This document shows, piece by piece, positions 34,654 through 41,130 of a stretch of 64,000 nucleotides of DNA (positions are counted from its first letter, which is position 1; every line of letters starts with the position of its first letter). The notes beneath the pieces were generated by a model. That model worked only from the letters and a program-made list of their open reading frames with translations. It was not told the origin of the DNA and did not search any database. The DNA lies in assembly GCF_001306915.1 (NCBI RefSeq), contig NZ_LJTC01000004.1, positions 62,001 through 126,000 of the forward strand. Reading direction: 5' to 3'. The stretch comes from Pseudoalteromonas lipolytica (GTDB lineage Bacteria; Pseudomonadota; Gammaproteobacteria; Enterobacterales; Alteromonadaceae). The position numbers and the translations under genes were made by a program.

Positions 34654-36653
34654 GTGTCGTCAAATTCGTATTCTTTGTCTTTATTAGCGCATCCTCCTGT
34701 TGCCAAAAAACAGCCTCATCCATTAACTACTCATCAACTAACTCGCACCGATAACTATTATTGGATGCGTGATGATGAGCGTGAAAATAAAGATGTATTA
34801 GCGCACTTAAACGCCGAAAACGATTATTGCGATGAGCAACTCGCCGATATAAAACCACTGCGCGAACAATTATTTAATGAACTAAAAGACCGCATTGTAA
34901 AAGACGACAACACGGTACCCGTGAAAGATGGCCAATATTGGTATCACTCAGAAGTACGTGGCGACGATGAATATGCACGTCATTATCGCAGTAGCTCAAT
35001 AGAGGCACGCGACAAGCACTTGCTGTTAGATGTAAATCAATTAGCTGGCGATTACGAATTTTATGAATTAGGCGAAGTTGCAATTAGCCCTGACGAGCAG
35101 CTACTTGCATACTCTGAAGACACTGAAGGTCGTCGTATTTATACCGTGCGTTTTAAAAATATTGCCAGCGGTGAGATGTTTAGTGATGTGCTGGAAAACA
35201 CCGAAGGCCAAGTGGTGTGGGCTAATGATAATAAAACGGTGTTTTATGTGAAAAAAGACCTGCAAACCTTATTGGGTTTTCAGGTTTACCGCCATGTTTT
35301 AGGCACCCCGCAAGCTGATGACGTACTGGTTTATGAAGGGTGCTTGATGCCAATAATCCAGAAGGTGGATTTAGCGCCTTAATGCCACGCGAAGAAGGCC
35401 ATGAGTTCGATGTCGATAAGCTAGGTGATACCTTTTACATTGTGACCAACTGGCAAGCGAAAAACTTTCGTTTAATGACCGCGACGCAAAGCACCATTGC
35501 CGATAAACATCGTTGGCAAGAGCATACAGCACATCGCGAGAACGTATTGTTAGAAGGGGTCGAGATTTTCGATGACTACCTTATACTCACCGAGCGAGAG
35601 CTTGGCCAAACACGTTTTGTAGTGGTGGATCAGCAAGCCGAGCGTCTTACTTTAGAGTTTGATGACCCTTGTTATTATGCTGCAATTGCCATGAATCCAG
35701 AGCCGAATGTGAGCTCTGCGCGTATTTACTATTCAAGCTTAACTACGCCAGGTTCTTTGTATGATGTTGATTTAAAAACAGGTAACAAAACCTTATTAAA
35801 ACAACAGCAAGTATTGGGTGATTTTAACCCAGAGCATTATCGCTCAGAACGTTTAATGGTTACTGCAAGAGATGGCGAGCAAGTGCCGGTATCTTTGGTT
35901 TATCGTATCGACCAATTTAATAAAGATGGAAGTAATCCGCTGTTGCAATATGGCTATGGCGCGTATGGTATTACCATCGATCCTAGTTTTTCAAGTAGCT
36001 CACTAAGCTTGCTTGACCGCGGTTTTGTTTATGCGATTGCACATATTCGTGGTGGTGAAATGTTAGGGCGTCACTGGTATGAGCAAGGTAAAAAGCAATA
36101 TAAGCAAAATAGCTTTAGCGATTTTATTGATGTTACGCATGCGCTTACTGAGCAAGGTTATGCACACCCAGAGAAAGTATTCGCGTCTGGTGGCAGTGCT
36201 GGTGGCTTATTAATGGGCGCTGTGGTTAACCAAGCACCTGAGCTTTATTTAGGTATTGGGTGTCATGTGCCATTTTTAGATGTGCTAACCACCATGCTTG
36301 ATGAGAGTATTCCACTGACGACCAATGAATACGACGAATGGGGTAACCCAAATGATCCAGCGTTTTATGATGTGATTCAGGCTTACTCACCGTACGATAA
36401 TATTAAGCCACAGGCTTACCCTAATATTCTTGTTACAACAGGGTTTCATGACTCTCAAGTGCAATACTGGGAGCCAATGAAGTGGGTTGCTAAGCTACGT
36501 GAGCTTAAAACCGATGACAACATTTTGGTATTTAAAACCGATATGGATGCAGGCCATGGTGGTGCATCGGGTCGCTTTAAAAGCCTTGAAGAAAAGGCAT
36601 TAGAAATGGCCTTTTTTATTGCTTTATTATCGAATAAAGGCTTAGATAAATAG
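34654..36653 (+). pseudogene. ptrB: Oligopeptidase B (S9 family), broken by deletion/frameshift
   Basis: Two overlapping frames encode the two parts of one protein. The N-terminal part (from GTG 34654, about 228 correct codons) has YYWMRDDERE and propeller sequence, ends VLVYE, and then runs into a wrong-frame stop at 35382. The C-terminal part resumes near 35337 in another frame as RVLDANNPEGGFSALMPREEGHE and continues to 36653 with the catalytic domain: nucleophile in GGSAGG, late Asp, and His in MDAGHGG. Compared with the E. coli enzyme, about 30 residues between YEE and VRLLDA are missing. A deletion of 3n+1 bases (about 90) fits both the gap and the frame change. Intact oligopeptidase B is about 690 aa and cuts after Arg/Lys in short peptides; this copy should be inactive unless there is an assembly error. 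Confidence 0.85.
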
Positions 36654-36704
36654 GTAAATAAATTTTATAAGCGTAAACTTAAGTTGTATTTCAAAGGGGT
36701 AAGC

Positions 36705-37106
36705 ATGTTTAAAGCCCATGGTGATTGGCGTTATTTTGTTGAGCCGCCGGTGATTTATGTGGAAATGAGTGGCAGTTTTAATAAAGAAGCCGTTGCTTCA
36801 TTTAGTATTGAAGTTGCTCAAGAAATCATGAAGTACCCAGAGTTTTCAATTCAGTATGCTGTGGTTAATTTGGAACAATTTGAATTAGCAACTGCCGATA
36901 GTATTGAAACTGCTAAGGTTTACTTTCAGGCTGTCAAAGCACGAGGCTACAAACGCGTTGATTATATCAAAGCGAATATCATTGCCCGCAATTTATTAGA
37001 AACAGTTTGGTCTGGTGTCGAAATGGATATTAACTTTCACCAAGACGCTGAAAGCTTTTTTCAAATAAGACCCGAGTACGATAATTTAAGAAAGTGGTTA
37101 AAATAA
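36705..37106 (+). CDS. Conserved hypothetical protein, possibly STAS/SpoIIAA-like fold
   Basis: About 133 aa, cytoplasmic, no signal or membrane segment. ATG 36705 has AAGGGG upstream; a start at 36684 is less likely. Alternating strands and helices (VIYVEMSGSFNKEAVASFSIE, YAVVNLEQFELATADSIETAK) recall the SpoIIAA/STAS-like fold, but I do not recognise a named family. It stands alone between the broken peptidase gene and a bidirectional terminator. Confidence 0.6.
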   Translation: MFKAHGDWRYFVEPPVIYVEMSGSFNKEAVASFSIEVAQEIMKYPEFSIQYAVVNLEQFELATADSIETAKVYFQAVKARGYKRVDYIKANIIARNLLETVWSGVEMDINFHQDAESFFQIRPEYDNLRKWLK

Positions 37107-37121
37107 TACCTTCTGAATATA

Positions 37122-37147
37122 AAAAAGCCCTCAAGAGAGGGCTTTTT
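37122..37147. terminator. Bidirectional intrinsic terminator
   Basis: AAAAAGCCCTC-AAGA-GAGGGCTTTTT, between the convergent hypothetical and dps genes. Confidence 0.9.
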
Positions 37148-37164
37148 CGTGTCAATTCTGAATA

Positions 37165-37638
37165 TTAACCTAGGTAAGCTTTTAACATCCAAACAAGTTT
37201 CTCTTGTTCTTTAATGTAGTCGCCCATTAATGATGCTGTACCTTCGTCATCTGCATCACCAGCTTGTGCTAAGATTTCACGCTGCATTTGAATAAGCGTG
37301 CTGTAACCTGCTAAAAGGTTTTCTACTGCAGCAGTGCCTTCAGTGATATTTTTAGCTTCACTGATCTTACTTGCTTCAATGTATTCAGAGAATGCATGTA
37401 CCGGTGTACCACCTAACGTTAAAATACGCTCTGCAATCTCGTCTACTTTCTCAAGTAGTAAGTTATAAATTTCTTCAAATTTAAGGTGTAATTCAAAAAA
37501 GTTACGACCTTTGATATTCCAATGAAAGCCGCGTGCGTTCATATATTGAATTTGGTAGCAGCTTAGTAAAGAGTTTAGTGAATTTACGATATCTTCACTT
37601 TTTGCGCTGTTTAAACCAATTGCATTTACCTGTGACAT
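37165..37638 (-). CDS. dps: Dps family DNA-protection/ferritin-like protein
   Basis: 157 aa four-helix protein. Ferroxidase residues lie in NARGFHWNIKGRNFFELHLKFEEIY (His, then the Asp/Glu positions) and DEIAERILTLGG. Dps forms dodecamers that oxidise Fe(II) with peroxide and store ferric iron; some bind DNA. The N-terminus is short with one Lys, so strong DNA binding is not assured. GGAG lies 6 bases before the ATG (AAGGAGCAATCTATG). An OxyR-like half-site lies about 105 bases upstream. Confidence 0.9.
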   Translation of the reverse strand: MSQVNAIGLNSAKSEDIVNSLNSLLSCYQIQYMNARGFHWNIKGRNFFELHLKFEEIYNLLLEKVDEIAERILTLGGTPVHAFSEYIEASKISEAKNITEGTAAVENLLAGYSTLIQMQREILAQAGDADDEGTASLMGDYIKEQEKLVWMLKAYLG

Positions 37639-37742
37639 AGATTGCTCCTTAAAAAAACCGTTAAGTGTTTACTTGCTAGTGCTTGGTGTTAAGTATTAGC
37701 CATCTTGGTTAATCTGTAAAATGGTTTAATTCGAACACAGTG

Positions 37743-37757
37743 ATAGGTTTTATCTAT
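37743..37757 (-). promoter_or_regulatory. OxyR-like half-site upstream of dps
   Basis: ATAG-GTTTTAT-CTAT fits one ATAG-N7-CTAT unit of the OxyR motif. The second unit is not clear on either side. It lies 105 bases upstream of dps, which OxyR controls in E. coli. Confidence 0.35.
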
Positions 37758-37930
37758 CAAAGGTTGGTGTTGTCCATTTATGCACTATCAATATAACTTT
37801 GAATTACTTTTAATAGACTTGGGGCAACTGAGCAAAAAATCTACCTTATTTTACGAATATTTTAAAATTAGGCAGAAAGTATGATCTAAAACAAGGTTTG
37901 CACCTGCTGAGAAACACGCTGATTTAGAAC

Positions 37931-37944
37931 TTGATTTAGGTCAA
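37931..37944 (+). promoter_or_regulatory. FNR-like site upstream of a small membrane protein gene
   Basis: TTGAT-TTAG-GTCAA matches the FNR palindrome at 9 of 10 fixed positions. It ends 58 bases before the ATG at 38003, a normal distance for an activator site. The rest of the 364-base gap between dps and this gene shows only the OxyR-like site. Confidence 0.45.
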
Positions 37945-38002
37945 AAAAACAACGAACCAGAAGCGCATAATGACTTTACCGCATTTAACCAGGAGAAGAA
38001 AA

Positions 38003-38212
38003 ATGGACGGTAAAACAGTTAAAGAAAACAAAGCTGAAATAGTCGTTGTCGTGATCGCATTACTTGCATTTGTTATCGGTTTGGTAGGCCATCTAGCTGG
38101 TGCTAGCTTCGCAAACTTTGATACCTTTGGCTATATTGCTGCACCTGTACCATTGATCCTAGGGATCATTGTTTTAATCTCATATAAAGTGGCTGCAAGT
38201 GCTGAAGATTAA
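38003..38212 (+). CDS. Small two-helix membrane protein
   Basis: 69 aa from ATG 38003, which has AGGAG 9 bases upstream; an ATG at 37970 in the same frame has no ribosome site. A charged N-terminus (MDGKTVKENKAE) is followed by two membrane helices (about 13-33 and 44-62). No family recognised. The FNR-like palindrome upstream suggests control by oxygen or a CRP-type regulator. Confidence 0.68.
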   Translation: MDGKTVKENKAEIVVVVIALLAFVIGLVGHLAGASFANFDTFGYIAAPVPLILGIIVLISYKVAASAED

Positions 38213-38216
38213 AGTA

Positions 38217-38822
38217 TCACTCACTTTGATTTATAAGCTTAATAATGTAATCCATCACTTGGCGTGAGTAGATCATACTGGTGTGACTCAAATGAAACAC
38301 CTTATGTTCTGCCATGCCATTGAGCTTGGTTTCATCTATCAAAACTGTACCATCAGAGACACTGCCTTTAGCAATCAGTGGCATTAGCCCTATGGGTAAG
38401 TCACCAGCAATACTATAAAGCTTGGCATTAAACGGCCAATTGCCATTCTCAGATAATAGAAACTCCACGCTATTTTTTAACAGCATTTCAAAGCCCTTCT
38501 GCTGCATTTGTTTGGCAATATGGCTGCCTTTATGCGGGGTGCCTAAGGTGATCACCTTTTCGACATGGCGGCTTTGAAGAGAATTGGCCTCTAAGTAAGC
38601 GCGAGCAACCAAGCCGCCCATTGAGTGGCAAACTAAGGCGGTAGGTTTACCACCAATAAAGCGATCAATCTTATCGAAAATCGCCGCTCTATCGGGAGAG
38701 AGCGTGTTATAGGTCAAATTGAGTATTTTTAGTCCTGACTTTTCAAGACGCGCACACAAAGGGCGCATCACAAAGCCTGACATATATAGTCCGTGTAATA
38801 CTACAACCTGCCTAATTGCCAT
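38217..38822 (-). CDS. Alpha/beta hydrolase, lipase/PGAP1-like
   Basis: 201 aa, cytoplasmic or weakly anchored. HGLYMSGFVMRPL forms the oxyanion region and CHSMGGLVARAYL the nucleophile elbow. TLGTPHKGSHIAKQM is typical of PGAP1/triacylglycerol-lipase-like enzymes. A late Asp (VSDGTVLIDE) and His (HLSHTSMI) complete the triad. The upstream yaeQ-like gene ends 8 bases before its start, so both are probably in one operon. Substrate unknown. Confidence 0.83.
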   Translation of the reverse strand: MAIRQVVVLHGLYMSGFVMRPLCARLEKSGLKILNLTYNTLSPDRAAIFDKIDRFIGGKPTALVCHSMGGLVARAYLEANSLQSRHVEKVITLGTPHKGSHIAKQMQQKGFEMLLKNSVEFLLSENGNWPFNAKLYSIAGDLPIGLMPLIAKGSVSDGTVLIDETKLNGMAEHKVFHLSHTSMIYSRQVMDYIIKLINQSE

Positions 38823-38830
38823 CGCATTCC

Positions 38831-39367
38831 TTACATTAACTGTTGCGGTTTAATTTCGATATTTGCTGTGTCTGAGCTAACCCATACTTCACCATCTTGA
38901 ATGGTAATAGTGAGCTTAATATTACGATCAGCTAAGTCGGCTAATGCCTGAGTCGCAGCATAATCGAGACTAAAAATACTTAAGTTTTTAAAATCATACA
39001 ACTTAGGTTGATGTTTTTGCCACCAAATCGCTTGGTTATTTTCACCATAGGTATATAAAACAACTTGCTTCGACTTATTGCAGGCTTTTTTCAGGCGTTT
39101 TTCATCAGGTAAACCAAGCTCAACCCATAATTCAATTTCTTCGCTATAGTTAATGTGCCAAAGCTCAGGCTCATCATCGGCGCATAAGCCTTTAGTAAAC
39201 TCTAAGCCTTCACGGGCATTTAGTGCAAAAGCCAACAAGCGGATCATCAAGCGTTGTTCGGTTTCTGATGGGTGTTGTGCCAGAGTTAAATTGAAATCTT
39301 GATAAATGTGGCGATCCATATCGCTTAACGATAATTGCGCTTTAATAATGGTTGATTTAAGAGCCAT
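38831..39367 (-). CDS. yaeQ: YaeQ family protein
   Basis: 178 aa. The family motifs are at the start (MALKSTIIKAQLSLSDMDRHIYQDFNLTLAQHPSETEQRLMIR...) and in the middle (EPELWHINYSEEIELWVELGLPDEKRLKKAC). YaeQ has a PD-(D/E)XK nuclease-like fold; a proposed role in RfaH-related expression in E. coli is weakly supported. It is first in a two-gene unit with the hydrolase. Confidence 0.9.
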   Translation of the reverse strand: MALKSTIIKAQLSLSDMDRHIYQDFNLTLAQHPSETEQRLMIRLLAFALNAREGLEFTKGLCADDEPELWHINYSEEIELWVELGLPDEKRLKKACNKSKQVVLYTYGENNQAIWWQKHQPKLYDFKNLSIFSLDYAATQALADLADRNIKLTITIQDGEVWVSSDTANIEIKPQQLM

Positions 39368-39458
39368 AACTGCTTACTTGAAAAAATTTGCGTCATTATA
39401 GCGCAATTCGTTGCCGAGCCAGTTAAAATACCGTGAAATTATCTTGTAGGAGTTAAAA

Positions 39459-40403
39459 ATGGCCATCCAGTGGTTCCCGGGTCACATGAACAAAGCCCGA
39501 AACGAAATTAAAGAAATCATGCCACAGATGGATGTGATCATTGAGGTACTTGATGCCCGTATTCCTTACAGTAGTGAAAACCCAATGGTTACTGCGCTGC
39601 GTGGCGATAAGCCGGTGATCAAAATCATGAATAAGGCGGACTTGGCAGATCCTAAATTAACGCAAGCTTGGAAAGATTACTTTGAGCAGCAAAGTGGTGT
39701 GAAAGCGATTGATTTTGGTAATGATAAAGCAGGTGAAGTGCACCGTATTAATGAGCTTTGTAAAAAATTAGTACCGCATAAAGTAGGCGCTGATAAACAA
39801 ATTAAAGCCATGATCATGGGTATTCCAAACGTTGGTAAATCAACTCTTATTAATACCTTGGCCGGCCGTATCGTGGCAAAAACAGGTAATGAACCTGCGG
39901 TAACCAAAGCGCAGCAACGTATTAAGCTTGACGATGGCATTATGCTTTACGACACGCCGGGAATGTTATGGCCTAAAGTAGAGAACGAAAACTCTGGTTA
40001 TCGTTTAGGGGCAACCGGTGCTATTCGTGATACCGCTATCGACTACGAAGAAGTGGCAAGTTACACCGCTGAATATTTACTGCATGCATACCCAGAGCTT
40101 TTAAAAAGCCGCTATAAAATTGATGAGCTACCAGAGTCTGACTGGGAGTTTGTTGAAATGGCAGGTAAAAAGCGTGGTTGTATCCGCGGTGGCAATCAAA
40201 TCGACACTTACAAAATGTCTGAAATTCTTATCAACGAATTACGCGATGGCATTATTGGTCGTATTACCATGGAAACACCGGCCATGCGTGAAGAAGAAGA
40301 GCAAATGGTTGCACAGCTTCGCGCTGCTGCAGAGGCGAAAAAAGCCGCTAAAGAAGAAGAGAAAAAACAACGCCGTGCACGTGCACGTAAGAACCGTCGA
40401 TAA
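39459..40403 (+). CDS. ylqF: Ribosome biogenesis GTPase YlqF/RbgA
   Basis: 314 aa circularly permuted GTPase. The G4 NKAD (57-60) and G5 come first, then G1 GIPNVGKST (about 127-135), G2, and G3 DTPG. A C-terminal Lys/Arg/Glu-rich coiled tail (about 275-314) probably binds RNA. RbgA acts late in 50S subunit assembly in Bacillus. AGGAG lies 9 bases before the ATG. Its 3' end faces the minus-strand RNA terminator at 40429, which can terminate both. Confidence 0.92.
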   Translation: MAIQWFPGHMNKARNEIKEIMPQMDVIIEVLDARIPYSSENPMVTALRGDKPVIKIMNKADLADPKLTQAWKDYFEQQSGVKAIDFGNDKAGEVHRINELCKKLVPHKVGADKQIKAMIMGIPNVGKSTLINTLAGRIVAKTGNEPAVTKAQQRIKLDDGIMLYDTPGMLWPKVENENSGYRLGATGAIRDTAIDYEEVASYTAEYLLHAYPELLKSRYKIDELPESDWEFVEMAGKKRGCIRGGNQIDTYKMSEILINELRDGIIGRITMETPAMREEEEQMVAQLRAAAEAKKAAKEEEKKQRRARARKNRR

Positions 40404-40428
40404 AGTTAACGCATTAACTTTTAGACAT

Positions 40429-40455
40429 AAAAAAAGCCCTGCAAGGGCTTTTTTA
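40429..40455. terminator. Bidirectional terminator shared by RNA copy A and ylqF
   Basis: AGCCCT-GCA-AGGGCT with A7 on the left and T6 on the right; the minus-strand T7 ends RNA copy A, and the plus-strand T-run can end ylqF. Confidence 0.9.
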
Positions 40456-40645
40456 GTTTCATATCTACCGTCACCGATATGAGCAATGTAGCAAGTAAAA
40501 TAAGTAGGGTCGCTTATATGTCGCCAATATCAAGGGGCGTTGTGATTAGCAACATATAAGCTAAAGCTTTAACGTGGCGACACGCGTTTCTGGGGAGAAA
40601 CAAATTCAATCTCAACAAGTCATCATACTTCGCTTGGCTTGTTGA
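40429..40645 (-). ncRNA. ryhB: RyhB-like Fur-regulated small RNA, copy A
   Basis: About 215 nt, minus strand. The order from the 5' end is: a perfect hairpin ATCTCAACAAG/CTTGTTGAGAT; a GTTTCT/AGAAAC hairpin; a CGTG/CACG hairpin; a 13-bp central stem GCTTATATGTTGC/GCGACATATAAGC with one G-U pair around a loop that contains CGCCCCTTGATATTG; an unpaired stretch TTTTACTTGCTACATTGCTCA with the RyhB core ACATTGCTCA (plus 40480-40489); a TCATATC/GATATGA hairpin; and a terminator AGCCCT/AGGGCT plus T7. Its length resembles the long Vibrio RyhB more than the 90-nt E. coli form. It would base-pair with mRNAs of iron-using proteins, probably with Hfq, when iron is low. Transcription start is estimated from the -10 box. 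Confidence 0.82.
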
Positions 40646-40657
40646 GATTAATTATCA
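40643..40657 (-). promoter_or_regulatory. Fur box overlapping the -10 of RNA copy A
   Basis: Plus-strand TGAGATT-A-ATTATCA; right arm perfect, left arm 6 of 7. It covers the -10 box and the start region, a repressing position. Confidence 0.6.
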
Positions 40658-40679
40658 ATTAGGTTTGTGATGCTGTCAA
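40651..40679 (-). promoter_or_regulatory. Sigma70 promoter of RNA copy A
   Basis: Minus strand TTGACA (40679-40674), 17-base spacer, GATAAT (40656-40651): near-consensus boxes with ideal spacing. Confidence 0.87.
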
Positions 40680-40687
40680 TACTTTTT

Positions 40688-40702
40688 TGAAAATAATTCT
40701 CA
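40688..40702 (-). promoter_or_regulatory. Distal Fur box of RNA copy A
   Basis: TGAAAAT-A-ATTCTCA, perfect to the 7-1-7 consensus, 9 bases upstream of the -35 box. Confidence 0.75.
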
Positions 40703-40740
40703 TTTAGTTTTATTGCAGGTTTTGTACGAATTTCAGACAT

Positions 40741-40765
40741 AAAAAAAGCCCTGTAAGGGCTTTTT
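40741..40765 (-). terminator. Terminator of RNA copy B
   Basis: Hairpin AGCCCT-GTA-AGGGCT with T7 on the minus strand, nearly identical to the copy A terminator. Confidence 0.88.
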
Positions 40766-40954
40766 GAGTTTCATATCTACCGTCACCGATATGAGCAATG
40801 TAGCAAGTAAAATAGTAGGGCGATCACCTGTTGCCAATATCAAGGGGCGTTGCGATTAGCAACAGGCGATCTTAGCTTTATCGTGGGCCACACGTGTTTC
40901 AGGGTCGAGAAACAAATCAGTTTATTCCGAACAAGTACTTTATCGTCTTGTTGA
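40741..40954 (-). ncRNA. ryhB: RyhB-like Fur-regulated small RNA, copy B
   Basis: About 214 nt, minus strand, same layout as copy A. The 5' hairpin is weaker (AACAAG/CTTGTT). The central stem is GATCGCCTGTTGC/GCAACAGGTGATC, different from copy A in sequence but again fully paired (one G-U), while its loop differs from that of copy A at only one base. The RyhB core ACATTGCTCA lies at plus 40792-40801 inside a fully conserved 3' block. It ends in AGCCCT-GTA-AGGGCT plus T7. The upstream promoter and two Fur boxes are its own, so the two copies should be separate transcripts; partial read-through from B into A is possible. Confidence 0.82.
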
Positions 40955-40966
40955 TAGTGATTATCA
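40952..40966 (-). promoter_or_regulatory. Fur box overlapping the -10 of RNA copy B
   Basis: Plus-strand TGATAGT-G-ATTATCA, 13 of 14 arm positions match. The wider dyad TTGATA/TATCAA covers the -10 box. Confidence 0.68.
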
Positions 40967-40988
40967 ATTAGATTTACATATCTGTCAA
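40960..40988 (-). promoter_or_regulatory. Sigma70 promoter of RNA copy B
   Basis: Minus strand TTGACA (40988-40983), 17-base spacer, GATAAT (40965-40960), the same boxes and spacing as copy A although the spacer sequences differ. Confidence 0.87.
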
Positions 40989-40996
40989 CACTCAAT

Positions 40997-41011
40997 TGAA
41001 AATAATTCTCA
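40997..41011 (-). promoter_or_regulatory. Distal Fur box of RNA copy B
   Basis: TGAAAAT-A-ATTCTCA, perfect 7-1-7 match, 8 bases upstream of the -35 box and 120 bases upstream of the divergent kinase gene. Confidence 0.75.
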
Positions 41012-41130
41012 TTTCTTTGTGTTTGTTTTTTAAACTTCCGTAATACAATGCATTAGCACTAAAGTTAGGCTGTAAATTACGTGCAATAAAAACTATGCTG
41101 GGGCTATAACAATTAAAATAATCACATGCG

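Larger units (their letters stand above)
40423..41014. repeat. Tandem duplication of a 312-bp RNA gene unit
   Basis: Two head-to-tail units (40423-40714 and about 40735-41014), each with terminator, RNA body, promoter and Fur boxes. Identity is near complete over the 3' core (about 46 bases), the central loop, the -35/-10 boxes and the distal Fur box, but low in stems and spacers. This points to an old duplication held under selection. Confidence 0.88.

Noticed and set aside
40120..40482. 120-aa reading frame overlapping the end of ylqF and the RNA terminator
   Set aside because: It is a shifted frame inside ylqF with an unlikely composition and no ribosome site.
40423..41014. Direct repeats as a CRISPR array or a transposon pair
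   Set aside because: Only two long units, each with promoter, structured body and terminator; no spacers, no transposase and no terminal repeats. An RNA gene duplication explains all parts.
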